Origin: Streptomyces verrucosisporus | GTDB lineage: Bacteria > Actinomycetota > Actinomycetes > Streptomycetales > Streptomycetaceae | Length of the DNA: 64,000 nt | NCBI RefSeq assembly: GCF_017114865.1 | Contig: NZ_JADEYH010000003.1 | Location: 248,001-312,000 of the forward strand | Reading direction: 5' to 3' | Shown here: positions 35,016-43,283 of the stretch, in pieces | How positions within the stretch are numbered: the stretch's first letter is position 1 | Layout of the letters: every line of letters begins with the position of its first letter | Notes under the pieces: model-generated | Databases searched by the model: none | What the model saw: the letters and a program-made list of their open reading frames with translations, nothing else | What the model was told of the DNA's origin: nothing | Position numbers and translations under genes: made by a program

Positions 35016-35816
35016 CTACGTGTTCACGCCGCGGTGGTCGGCCCACGCCCGGGAAGCGTCCGCCATGGCCCAGAGCCACGAGGCATCCGGCTTCCGGTCG
35101 GCGAAGGCGCGGTACATGAGCGCGTTGGCCCGGGCGAAGGCGTCGACGGCCTTGGGGTCCGCATCCACCCATGCCGCACAGCCGGAAGCCCAGGACCCGG
35201 CGGACTCGGGGCTGTGCCCGGCCGCGATGAGCTGCACCACCAGACAGGCCGGGTCGATGAAGCCCGCGCCACGGGTGGGCCAGGACCAGTCCACGGCCCA
35301 GGCGGTGTGCTCACCGATCACCATGTTGCCGGGGTTGATGTCGGTGTAGAGCAGGTCATCACCCCGGAGGAGGGCGGCCTGCCCCTCGTCTCCGGCGAAC
35401 CGGTCCCACCGGGTCTCCGGCCACTCCCGTGCGACCTCGGGGAGGTCCAGTTCCCCGATCCGGTCCACCAGACCGACGACGGTGGGCAGGTCGGGAGAGC
35501 CCGGCGAGAAGTCGGCCGCCCGCCCCTCCACGGCGTCGAAGCCGAGCACGACCCACGCGTCGTTCTCCGCATGCCATCGCAGCGTGGGGGAGAGGGGCCG
35601 TACGGCCGGGTTGATCAGCCGCTCCCGCACGATGGAGTCGCGCCGGCCGCCGGGCCGGTTGGGAACCGCCTTGACGAAGAACGGCCCCTTCTCGCACTCG
35701 ACCACGGTGGCGACGTCCGAGCTGTGCCCCCCGGTGGTGGGGCGGACGTCTGCCAGTTCCCCCGTGTGCGGGCGGATCAGCTCCTGGAGGTCGGCGGCGA
35801 GAAGGGGCGTGTCCAT
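35016..35816 (-). CDS. Phosphotransferase (aminoglycoside-phosphotransferase/kinase fold)
   Basis: 266 residues with the protein-kinase-like APH fold. A Gly-rich start (RPTTGGHSSDVATVVE), Lys in GPFFVKAVPNRPGG (about residue 49), the catalytic loop LLYTDINPGNMVIGEHTAW (about 157-175; Asp and Asn) and the metal-binding Asp in WAVDWSWPTRGAGFIDPACL (about 176-195). Such proteins phosphorylate antibiotics or small metabolites. It starts 5 bases after the radical SAM stop, so both are co-translated, and together they face a TPR-type HTH regulator. Confidence 0.8.
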   Translation of the reverse strand: MDTPLLAADLQELIRPHTGELADVRPTTGGHSSDVATVVECEKGPFFVKAVPNRPGGRRDSIVRERLINPAVRPLSPTLRWHAENDAWVVLGFDAVEGRAADFSPGSPDLPTVVGLVDRIGELDLPEVAREWPETRWDRFAGDEGQAALLRGDDLLYTDINPGNMVIGEHTAWAVDWSWPTRGAGFIDPACLVVQLIAAGHSPESAGSWASGCAAWVDADPKAVDAFARANALMYRAFADRKPDASWLWAMADASRAWADHRGVNT

Positions 35817-35821
35817 CGTCC

Positions 35822-36685
35822 TCAGTTCCTCGGAGTGCACGAGCTGCCCGGAAAGCCGGGCGTGCACTCCTCGTCGTCGGGGCCGCAGGGGTCGTTCCTC
35901 CCGGCCGCGCCCTGGATGGCCGTGGTGGCGCGGGTCATGGCGTCGCCGCCGAGGATAGCGGCGAGCGGGGTGTGCTTGACGTTGCCGACGCCCATCCAGC
36001 CGGAGAACACGCACGGGGACACCTCCCCCGTGGGACCGATGGCGGCCACGCCCGATCCGCACCGGCCACAGAGCTTGGCCATGTCGGGAACCTGGTCCTG
36101 CTGTCCGCCCCGCCCGAAGGGCCGGACGTGATCGAAACCGATCCGCTCCACGCCCAGGGCTTCCAGGTCCCGTCGGGCACCTGCGGCCTGGTCCTCGTCG
36201 CCGGTGACGACTCCGACGCGCAGCGGGATGCCGAGCCGGACGGCCCTGGCGATGTTCTCCCGCGTCCTTCCGTGGGAGCGGCGGCCGGTCATCGCGTTGT
36301 GGGTCTCGGCCCGGCCGGAGTAGTAGGAGGTGGCCAGCGCCAGGCCCTTGCGCCGGAAGATCTCCCAGCACTCCTGGGAGACGTGCACGAGGTTGCTGTA
36401 GACCTCCACCTCCAGACCGGCGTTCAGCGCGTGGTCCACCAGGGCCGTGAAGTCGGGGTGCATGGTCGGCTCACCACCGATGAACTGCACCCCGCGCACG
36501 CCACAGGCCGCGGCCTGGTCCAGAACGCCGACCCAGTCCTCACGGGACATGGTGCCGTGCGATCCGCTCGGGCCGGAGGAGTTGTAGCAGTGCCCGCAGG
36601 CGAGCTGGCACTTCCGCGTCAGGTCCAGCCATAGAAGCCGGGTGGTGGCTTTCCGCATCAGTTGGTTCTCGACGATCGCTGTCAT
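35822..36685 (-). CDS. Radical SAM protein with SPASM-like C-terminal cysteines
   Basis: 287 residues. The radical SAM cluster motif is CQLACGHC (CxxxCxxC, about residues 26-33), followed by QFIGGEPTMHPDF (Gly-Gly-Glu motif, about 67) and VEVYSNLVHVS. The C-terminal region has LCGRCGSG, SPCVFSGWMGVGNV and then CGPDDEEC and GSSCTPRN, enough Cys for auxiliary clusters of SPASM type. Relatives often modify peptides, but no precursor is seen between 36686 and 36831. It starts divergently from the regulator at 36832 and is followed closely by the kinase-fold gene. Confidence 0.85.
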   Translation of the reverse strand: MTAIVENQLMRKATTRLLWLDLTRKCQLACGHCYNSSGPSGSHGTMSREDWVGVLDQAAACGVRGVQFIGGEPTMHPDFTALVDHALNAGLEVEVYSNLVHVSQECWEIFRRKGLALATSYYSGRAETHNAMTGRRSHGRTRENIARAVRLGIPLRVGVVTGDEDQAAGARRDLEALGVERIGFDHVRPFGRGGQQDQVPDMAKLCGRCGSGVAAIGPTGEVSPCVFSGWMGVGNVKHTPLAAILGGDAMTRATTAIQGAAGRNDPCGPDDEECTPGFPGSSCTPRN

Positions 36686-36729
36686 CGGTTCTCCCCTCCT
36701 CGTCGGATGGCGGCATCTGCCTGCCGACC

Positions 36730-36757
36730 AATCACTCCACTTACGTAATCACTTGGT
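36730..36757. promoter_or_regulatory. Direct repeats between radical SAM gene and regulator
   Basis: AATCACTCCAC (36730-36740) and AATCACTTGGT (36747-36757) repeat with 17-base spacing in the divergent promoter region. Near the second lies TTACGTAA (36741-36748). They are a plausible binding site for the divergent HTH regulator; this is inferred from position. Confidence 0.4.
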
Positions 36758-36831
36758 TACCCTGCGCGGTACCGTGAGAAGGAGGGCAGGGCTTGAAGCC
36801 CTTGAAAGTCGGCTGATCTGGGGGAGCCCGT

Positions 36832-38166
36832 ATGGCGACGAGAACACCGAACGAGGGGCTGCGGCGCGTCCTGACCGAGAGTCAGTGGTCGCAGTCCCAG
36901 CTCGCCCTGGCGGTCAACCGTGTCGGGGCGGAGGCCGGGGTGCCGCTGCGGTACGACGAGTCCGCGGTGAGCCACTGGCTGAGCGGCACCCGGCCGCGCA
37001 AGGCCGTGCGCCCCTTCCTCCGTGAGGCCCTGTCACGTCGGCTGCGCAGGCCGGTCACCCTGGCCGAGATCGGTCTGGAGGCCGAGGAGGCGAGCGGTGG
37101 CGCGGATACCGTGGAAGCACTCATGACCCTCGGGAGGAGCGACATGGACCCGTCCCGCAGGAGCGTGCTGGGCGTCGGCCTGTTCTCCGTGGCGCTGACC
37201 GTCCCCGGCTGGCAGGACGTGGTGGGCCGGATGGAGGCGGTACGGGCCGGCCGCACTGTGCGCATCGGGCGGCCGGAGGTGGACATGGTGGTCGCCATGA
37301 CCGAGCGCATCAGTGAACTGGACGACCGGTTCGGCGGCCGTCACGCCCGGCCGATGGCCGCCTCGTTCATCGTCAACACCGTCTCGGCGTACCTGCGCGC
37401 CGACGCCCCCGAGCCCGTGCGCAAGGACATGCTCTCGGCCGCCTCCGACCTGTGCTATCTCACCGGCTACATGGCCGTGGATGAGGGCCTGCAAGGGCTG
37501 GCCCAGCAGTACTACCTCAAGGCCCTGGAACTGGCCGGCGCGGCCGAGGACCACCTGACGTACTGCACCACCCTGCGCGGCATGAGCGTCCAGGCCGCCG
37601 ACCTCGGCCACGGCCCGCAGGCCCTGCGCCTGGCCGACGCGGCAGCCGCCGCCTCTCCGCAGGCCGGGCCGCGCATGCGCGCCTTCCTCACCGGCCAGCA
37701 GGCTTATGCCGCTGCCCAGACCGGCGACCGCCGCACCGCCCTGGCCCATCTCAAGGACGCGGAGACGGCGATGGAGAAAACCGAGTCACCCGCCGGGCTC
37801 TCAGGCCGGTACGACCCCGCCGCGCTCGCGGATCACACGAGCCAGGTGCGGTACGAACTCGGAGACATCAGCGGGGCGGTCAAGGCCAAGGCGGAGTCCA
37901 ACGAGCTTCGGCAACCGACGCAACGCAGGAGCCGGGTGCGGAACCTGGCGATCGCCGCCGAACGGCAGATGCGGCTCGGTCACCTCGAAGAGGCGTCCGC
38001 GACCTGGCACTCCGCTCTGGACGAGTATCCACACGTCCAGAGCGGGCGGGTGGACGCCCGCATCCGCACCATGGCCTCGCTGATCCGCCCCCACCTCCGC
38101 AACCGGCACGCCCGCGACCTCCACGACCGCACAAGAGCGGTAGCTCCCTCCGTCCTGCGTGCCTGA
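36832..38166 (+). CDS. HTH regulator with TPR-like C-terminal domain, first paralogue
   Basis: 444 residues. The N-terminal 75 residues form a helix-turn-helix of the actinobacterial XRE-like kind (SQSQLALAVNRVGAEAG, RYDESAVSHWLSGTRPRKAV). A conserved linker DMDPSRRSVLGVGLFSVALTVPGW (here about 103-126) is followed by helical TPR-like repeats to the C-terminus (LAQQYYLKALELAGAAEDHL, ALRLADAAAAASPQAG, AALAHLKDAETAM). The paralogue at 45513-46916 shares the architecture and many segments, for example FIVNTVSAYLRA versus FLVNTVAPYLRA. It is divergent from the radical SAM operon and probably controls it. Confidence 0.82.
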   Translation: MATRTPNEGLRRVLTESQWSQSQLALAVNRVGAEAGVPLRYDESAVSHWLSGTRPRKAVRPFLREALSRRLRRPVTLAEIGLEAEEASGGADTVEALMTLGRSDMDPSRRSVLGVGLFSVALTVPGWQDVVGRMEAVRAGRTVRIGRPEVDMVVAMTERISELDDRFGGRHARPMAASFIVNTVSAYLRADAPEPVRKDMLSAASDLCYLTGYMAVDEGLQGLAQQYYLKALELAGAAEDHLTYCTTLRGMSVQAADLGHGPQALRLADAAAAASPQAGPRMRAFLTGQQAYAAAQTGDRRTALAHLKDAETAMEKTESPAGLSGRYDPAALADHTSQVRYELGDISGAVKAKAESNELRQPTQRRSRVRNLAIAAERQMRLGHLEEASATWHSALDEYPHVQSGRVDARIRTMASLIRPHLRNRHARDLHDRTRAVAPSVLRA

Positions 38167-38292
38167 GGAATCACCGAGGCGACACACCAGGTCCCAGCCT
38201 CTTGCCACACGCCGCAACGACACGCACAGAAAAGCCAAGCACGGCCACTGTCAACCATCGGCTGTGACCTCGACGGCTACGGGCATGGCCGA

Positions 38293-39180
38293 TCAGCTCT
38301 GCTCGCGCGAGCGCCGGTCATCGGCGCCGATGTTCGGAGCCGATGGACGAAGTGGACGAGGTTTCTCCCGCTCCACCTGCAATGCAGAGGGCGCCGCAGC
38401 AGGCGCATCCCGCCTCGAAGTGACCTCCTTAACCACCTTTTGCGCCGCTTGTTCCGGGTCTTCGTGTTCCCATACGCGGATGACGAGCCAACCGGCTTCG
38501 CTCAGTACCTTATTGGTATCAGCGTCGCGGGCCTGATTCTTGGCAATCTTTTCGTGCCAGAATTCTGTGTCTTTCTTGGCGGGCCGGTGGTGTTCTGGAC
38601 AGCCGTGCCAGTAGCAACCGTCGACGAAGACGGCAACGCGGGCCCGGGAGAACACCACGTCGGCGGTCCGGCGTAGGTCGGGTATCGGCCTGACACCTAC
38701 GCGGTAACGCAACCCGTGCCTGTGTAGTGCGGATCGCAGTAGCTTCTCGGGCTTCGTGTCGCGTCCCTTGTTGGCGGACATGACCGCGCGGGATGCTGGA
38801 GAAGACGCCCACGACCCGGGAGGGAGGGCCTCAGTGGTCACGTAACCGGCGGCGCGCGCCATCTTCCACGCCTGTGCGAGGTTCGCGGCACGCGTTGCGG
38901 CGTCCACTTCACCGATGTACCGCTCCTGAGTCTCGCCTTCCTGTGACCATCGCAGGTAGGCCCGGATACGACGGGTGCTGCGATACAGGCGCAGTGCAAT
39001 GGACGCGCGCGCGTATTGGCCCTCGCCGAGGTCGACGGCGCGCGCTAGACGACCGCCGGCAGCCCGGTCTTGCTCGGCCGCGCGGGCTTTCCTACCCACT
39101 CCCATTCTCGGCTTCCAGGCTCGGTCGGAAGGCATCCGATCCTTCCAACGACTCTGCCCACCGTCCGTGGTTTCGGTCAC
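38293..39180 (-). CDS. vsr: Very-short-patch repair endonuclease with N-terminal extension
   Basis: 295 residues, about twice the size of E. coli Vsr. The C-terminal half is the Vsr nuclease: MSANKGRDTKPEKLLRSALH (about 133-152), the metal Asp in TADVVFSRARVAVFVDGCYWHGCPEHH (about 170-196), KKDTEFWHEKIAKNQARD and VIRVWEHEDPEQ. Vsr nicks T:G mismatches left by deamination of 5-methylcytosine. The first 120 residues form a basic, unrelated domain (IALRLYRSTRRIRAYLRWSQ) of unknown role. It overlaps the cytosine methyltransferase gene by 4 bases, as expected for its partner. Base composition is AT-richer than the core. Confidence 0.9.
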   Translation of the reverse strand: MTETTDGGQSRWKDRMPSDRAWKPRMGVGRKARAAEQDRAAGGRLARAVDLGEGQYARASIALRLYRSTRRIRAYLRWSQEGETQERYIGEVDAATRAANLAQAWKMARAAGYVTTEALPPGSWASSPASRAVMSANKGRDTKPEKLLRSALHRHGLRYRVGVRPIPDLRRTADVVFSRARVAVFVDGCYWHGCPEHHRPAKKDTEFWHEKIAKNQARDADTNKVLSEAGWLVIRVWEHEDPEQAAQKVVKEVTSRRDAPAAAPSALQVEREKPRPLRPSAPNIGADDRRSREQS

Positions 39181-40493
39181 TTCCGCTTCTCCGGGTCCTC
39201 CAACGCCCTAACAGACTTGAGAGCGTTGGCAACGGCATTCGCGAAGGCCGTCCCGAGCTTGACGGGTACGGCGTTGCCAAGTTGCCGCATCTTCTCTCCT
39301 CGCGGCCCATCGAGGACCCAACGGTCCGGGAACGTCATGACTCGGGCGGTCTCGCGCACGGTCATGTACCGGTATCCGGTTCCGCCACCGGCGTTAACGA
39401 AGTTGGGGTCGTCGAGCTGCATGACGGATTCGCCACCGGGCACACCGTGCACACCCGCCTTCACTGTCTTTGCAGGCCGGTCCAGCACGTTCGGGGTGTG
39501 ACCCGTGTACATGCGCGCGCCAGGCCATCCGATGTGATCGGGGATTTCCCCCACTACGAGCTTCTTCTCAACGGCTTCCTCGGTGACGTACGGAAGTGGC
39601 TTGCCCTCGTTCTCGTCGATTCCTGCGATGGCGTCACGCAGGGTGCGCCACGGCTCCAGTTTCAGCTTCTCCTTGACTTTCTTGTTCCCGTAGTCGAGTT
39701 TCGGAAGGTTGGCGATGACGCGCTTGCGGACATCGGCGGGAACGCTTTTATGGCGTTTCGTCCAGTACGGTCCGCCCTCGCGCATAGAGTGGATCAGTGA
39801 CTCCTCGGAGTGTGTCTCCTTAGGCATGAAGTCGTCCCAGTTAACTCCGAGGTCGGCGCGAAACGCGACAATGATCACCCGGTTTCGAATTTGAGGTACG
39901 CCGTAGTCGGCTGCGTTGACCGCCACTTCCTTGACGACGTATCGCTCCGAAGGATCAACCGATTCGTTGGCGATCAACTTTTCAAGGACATCATTGTGGT
40001 CTTCCCAGGCGGCGCTCTTGTCGCGCTCCACGAAGGGGAGCGTCAATTCATTTAGGATATAGTTGAAGTAAGGCCTAAAAGACGGCCTAAGGAGACCGCG
40101 AACGTTCTCACAGATGACCGCCTTCGGCCTCAATTCTCTAATGGCACGGAACATTTCCGGGAACATGTTCCGCTTATCCTCCGTGCCCTTGTGGACTCCA
40201 CCCAGGCTGAAGGGCTGACAGGGCGGTCCGCCCGCGAGGATGTCGACCTCTTCGGTGATGTGGTCGGTGAAGCTGATGGCGCTAACGTCGCCAGGGACGA
40301 GCGGCCATGGCTTCTCCGGCTCCTTGAGGTCCGGTGGGTTGTTACGCAGGGACTGGCACGCCCGTGGGGCTAGCTCATTCACCAGGAGCGGACGGAAGCC
40401 CGCAGCGTGCACAGCCATCGCGAGGCCCCCGCCGCCAGCGAACAGCTCAACACACGTCCCCACGTCTTGGCGTACTTCTCGCAGTTCAGACAT
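39177..40493 (-). CDS. DNA (cytosine-5) methyltransferase of a type II R-M system
   Basis: 438 residues. Motif I CVELFAGGGGLAMAVHAAGF (about 12-31), motif IV with the catalytic Cys in AGGPPCQPFSLGG (about 87-99), motif VI ICENVRGLL (about 128-136), motif VIII region GVPQIRNRVIIV (about 200-211), variable target-recognition region about 215-340, and motifs IX-X RETARVMTFPDRW ... RQLGNAVPVKLG. It protects host DNA against the divergent GIY-YIG endonuclease; the recognition sequence cannot be read from sequence. The gene is visibly AT-richer than the core, a sign of transfer. Confidence 0.95.
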   Translation of the reverse strand: MSELREVRQDVGTCVELFAGGGGLAMAVHAAGFRPLLVNELAPRACQSLRNNPPDLKEPEKPWPLVPGDVSAISFTDHITEEVDILAGGPPCQPFSLGGVHKGTEDKRNMFPEMFRAIRELRPKAVICENVRGLLRPSFRPYFNYILNELTLPFVERDKSAAWEDHNDVLEKLIANESVDPSERYVVKEVAVNAADYGVPQIRNRVIIVAFRADLGVNWDDFMPKETHSEESLIHSMREGGPYWTKRHKSVPADVRKRVIANLPKLDYGNKKVKEKLKLEPWRTLRDAIAGIDENEGKPLPYVTEEAVEKKLVVGEIPDHIGWPGARMYTGHTPNVLDRPAKTVKAGVHGVPGGESVMQLDDPNFVNAGGGTGYRYMTVRETARVMTFPDRWVLDGPRGEKMRQLGNAVPVKLGTAFANAVANALKSVRALEDPEKRK

Positions 40494-40611
40494 GAGAGAA
40501 GCGTACCGCGGAGTTCGTGATCACGGTGCCACTTCAAGGAAGACACACCTCATGCGCCCGTTTTCACCGGCTAAGGTGATGCTGATCACTTGACCGAAAG
40601 GAGCCCAGGCG

Positions 40612-41547
40612 TTGCCGCTGGACAACCATGCCGAGTTCAGGCTGAGCATCACGAAGGCGCTCGGCGATCAGTTGGCCGCAGCCTTGGAGGCGCTAACTCC
40701 GGCGCCCCTGACCGAGGAGAACATCAACAGCCTCCCTCGCCACAAGGGGGTGTACCAGCTCTACCAGCATGGCGAACCCGTGTACATCGGGAAGGCCGAA
40801 GTCGCTCTCGGCCAAAGACTGAGGAAGCATCTCAAGAAACTTAGCGGCCGCATGAACATCCAATTGGAGTGGATGTCCTTCAAGGCGCTGTCCGTGGACG
40901 AGGACTTCGCAGCGGTAGCTCCCGAGAAGCTCCTCATTGACAAGTTTCAGGAGGATGGCCAGGCCCCTTGGAACGAGAACGGCTTCGGCATCAACGACCC
41001 GGGGGTTGAGCGGGACACCACAGTCTTCGGTGAAGATCACTTCGATCAGATCTACCCTGCCAACCTTAACTGGGTGATACGCGACCTTCCTCAAGGACCT
41101 CAAAGCCTTCGCGCCGTCTTGAAGTTCGCCAAGGCGACACTTCCCTATACGTTCAGGTACGCGTACTACCGAACCAACAGGGAGAGCTTCTATGACCAGT
41201 TTGAGGTGGCTATCGGACAGTCGGAGATGACCGCGAACGAGTTCTTCCGTTTCGTGAGTTCCCAGTTGCCTGAAGAGTGGCAAATCATGGTGCTTCCGGG
41301 GTACGCCGTGATGTACCCAAGAGAGCTGCGCTCGCGGAGTGCGCGAAAGCACTATATTGCCGGTCAGGAAATCGCCGAATACTGGTTTAAGTGCGATGAC
41401 TGCGACGGTACGGGAACTGTGAATGTCCCGGATGGTCCCGACGATTCTGTCGCTGTCCCTGTCAAGTGCCCCGATTGCAATGGAATAGGTGCCTGGGAGG
41501 GTGAGGAAGGCGATGAAGGGAAGGGATATGTTCGAGTTCCGAACTGA
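40612..41547 (+). CDS. Eco29kI-like GIY-YIG restriction endonuclease with C-terminal zinc ribbon
   Basis: 311 residues. The GIY-YIG core is KGVYQLYQHGEPVYIGKAEV (about 43-62), with Arg/His in LGQRLRKHLKKLSG, catalytic Glu in VAPEKLLIDKFQ (about 100-111) and Asn in WNENGFGINDPG. This order fits Eco29kI. Unlike Eco29kI (about 214 residues) it carries a C-terminal extension ending in a DnaJ-like zinc module, CDDCDGTGTV (about 261) and CPDCNGIGAW (about 286). TTG 40612 is the likely start, with AAGGAG 8 bases upstream. Divergent from the methyltransferase and AT-richer than the core. Confidence 0.85.
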   Translation: MPLDNHAEFRLSITKALGDQLAAALEALTPAPLTEENINSLPRHKGVYQLYQHGEPVYIGKAEVALGQRLRKHLKKLSGRMNIQLEWMSFKALSVDEDFAAVAPEKLLIDKFQEDGQAPWNENGFGINDPGVERDTTVFGEDHFDQIYPANLNWVIRDLPQGPQSLRAVLKFAKATLPYTFRYAYYRTNRESFYDQFEVAIGQSEMTANEFFRFVSSQLPEEWQIMVLPGYAVMYPRELRSRSARKHYIAGQEIAEYWFKCDDCDGTGTVNVPDGPDDSVAVPVKCPDCNGIGAWEGEEGDEGKGYVRVPN

Positions 41548-41990
41548 GGTATCTGAGGGTGTGTCTTCGGTGAACCCGAACGGCTAGTTCGTCGCACTCG
41601 ACACGGTTCCCCGGCGGCAAGGCCATTCGGGTTAATATGCGGAATCTGGTGGTGCGCAGGTCGCGGAACTTGTCCTGGAGTGCTCGGATATCGATCGACA
41701 TAGCGGTGATATATATCATTTGCGCTGGTCTTCTTGCGGCCAGACCTTGGCGGCTGGCATGGGGCACTCCACATCGGGTTTCGGTGGCGTTCACCGCACA
41801 CCTGGACGGGCTTGAGGTCTAGGAAATCGGCTGGGCATGCTGAGAACACCATCGTCGGCGGCCGTGAGATCAACGTAAGCGTTGTTCGACTGTGGAACGG
41901 ACCTTCGGTACCCACGGCTGCGATCCAGGAGTGAGAGTGGCCTGATCGAACTTGTAAGTTGGCGGTCAGCCGACTGCGGTGCTGTGCTCG
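41548..41990. other. Intergenic region, possibly decayed sequence
   Basis: About 440 bases, AT-richer than the core. Short open frames exist on both strands (for example 41459-41794 minus) but none has a convincing ribosome site or family features. It may hold remnants of former genes; I see no clear transposon ends. Confidence 0.4.
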
Positions 41991-42404
41991 CTACATCGTG
42001 ATCAGGCTTGGGCGGGCATCTGGACGCCCGTACGCCAGGATGCGTGGCAGCACTTCGCGCATGCGTGCCACGTCCGGCGTCGGCGCACGGAGCAGGGCCT
42101 CGATGATGGGGTCGGTCAGACCGAGGTCGTCCAACGACGCGGGGTTCAAGGTCACCCGCAGCACATCGCCGCTCAGTTCCACTTCGCGTACACAGCCGTA
42201 GGCGGTGCCCTGGTCAGGCGTGACGAGGCAATGCGTGTCCATACCCAAGGACACTTCCTGCGGGCCGGGCTCGTCGAAGTCGCACATGAACAGCAGCGAG
42301 AAGGCGTCCTCGTCGTCCGACTCGGCCACGCCCGCCATCATGCAGTCGTCTTCGTTGGGGTCATCCAGCCCGCAGGCGACCCGCGCCGTGAATCTGTACG
42401 TCAT
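41991..42404 (-). CDS. Imm10-like immunity protein
   Basis: 137 residues, acidic. The layout fits the Imm10 family of polymorphic-toxin immunity proteins: an N-terminal strand pair (YRFTARVACGL ... MMAGVAES), LLFMCDFDEPGPQEVSLGMDTHCLV, TAYGCVREVELSGDVLRVTLNPASLDDLGL (shown by its key residues Tyr-Gly-Cys-Val and Leu-Asn-Pro-Ala). No toxin gene is found nearby, so it looks like an orphan immunity gene. Assignment rests on pattern recognition and is moderate. Confidence 0.6.
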   Translation of the reverse strand: MTYRFTARVACGLDDPNEDDCMMAGVAESDDEDAFSLLFMCDFDEPGPQEVSLGMDTHCLVTPDQGTAYGCVREVELSGDVLRVTLNPASLDDLGLTDPIIEALLRAPTPDVARMREVLPRILAYGRPDARPSLITM

Positions 42405-42543
42405 GCGCGTGTTCTAGCACCAGGGACCGACAGTCGGGACAGCGGCCAGAGAGGGGTCGGCCCATGCGGTGGTCGCGAATCGGGTTGGCTTCCGGTGCCC
42501 CCGCCGTAGGGCGCTCCCATCTCCGCTGACGGGGGACGGCTGG

Positions 42544-43206
42544 TCAGGGCTTGAGGGCGGTGGCGAGGAGGGTGCCGATGTGGCCCGGGGTGGGGGCGTC
42601 GAGGACGCGGACCTCGGTGTCGCGGAAGCCGGCGCGGGTCAGGAAGCGTGTCCAGACCTGCGGCTTGTAGCTGTAGCGGTAGGTGAACATGGCCGGACCG
42701 GCGAAGCCGCCCTTGTACATGCCCTGCGGGCCGTAGGCGCCGGGGATGGCGGGCGGGTGGGAGAAGGCGAAAACGCCGCCCGGATTCAGCCGGGCGGCGA
42801 CCAGCGGGAAGAGGCGCGAGGGGTCGGTGAACCAGGCGGCGCCGAAGACCGAGTACACCGCGTCGTAGGTCGCCCGGTCGTCGGCCAGGAACTCCAGCGC
42901 CTCCGCGCACACGAACTCCACCCCCAGCGGTCCCCAGCGCTTCGTGGTGTTCTCGACCATGACGGGTGAGAGGTCCACGCCCTTCGCCCTGACGCCGCGC
43001 TGGGCGAGGTGGGCGAGCGCCCGGCCGGTGCCGCAGCCGATCTCCAGCACGCTGGCCGGGTTCCCGAGGATTTCGGTCCCCGGGCCGTGCCCTCGGTACT
43101 GCGTCCAGTTGAAGACGGGCTCGGCACCGGTCACGTCGTTGCGGGTGCTGCTCGCGTAGGCGTCCCAGAGGTCGCGTTCGGCCGCGATGTCGTGCTGTAC
43201 GGGCAA
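42544..43206 (-). CDS. Class I SAM-dependent methyltransferase
   Basis: 220 residues with the Rossmann methyltransferase fold: motif I ASVLEIGCGTGRALAHLAQ (about 55-73), KGVDLSPVMVENTTKRWG, YDAVYSVFGAAWFTDP and LNPGGVFAFSHPPAIPG. The TTG at 43206 is preferred since GAGGAAACGAG lies upstream and no ATG or GTG fits. It follows the isoaspartate-methyltransferase-like gene on the same strand, 77 bases away and beyond a small hairpin, so it may be a second tailoring enzyme or a separate gene. Substrate unknown. Confidence 0.82.
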   Translation of the reverse strand: MPVQHDIAAERDLWDAYASSTRNDVTGAEPVFNWTQYRGHGPGTEILGNPASVLEIGCGTGRALAHLAQRGVRAKGVDLSPVMVENTTKRWGPLGVEFVCAEALEFLADDRATYDAVYSVFGAAWFTDPSRLFPLVAARLNPGGVFAFSHPPAIPGAYGPQGMYKGGFAGPAMFTYRYSYKPQVWTRFLTRAGFRDTEVRVLDAPTPGHIGTLLATALKP

Positions 43207-43240
43207 CTCGTTTCCTCGGTCGTGTGGTTGGGGAGCACCT

Positions 43241-43264
43241 GTCCCCGCCCGGGTGGGCGGGGAC
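43241..43264 (-). terminator. 10-bp hairpin between the two methyltransferase genes
   Basis: GTCCCCGCCC pairs with GGGCGGGGAC around GGGT, 20 bases past the stop of the upstream methyltransferase gene. Could partly end the peptide operon. Confidence 0.5.
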
Positions 43265-43283
43265 GGGTGGGGGGCGGCGAGGC

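Noticed and set aside
36686..36831. Precursor peptide for the radical SAM enzyme
   Set aside because: Neither strand of the divergent promoter region has a start with ribosome site and adequate length.
41820..41990. Insertion-sequence remnant
   Set aside because: A faint transposase-like translation was noticed, but no terminal repeats or conserved catalytic motif support it.
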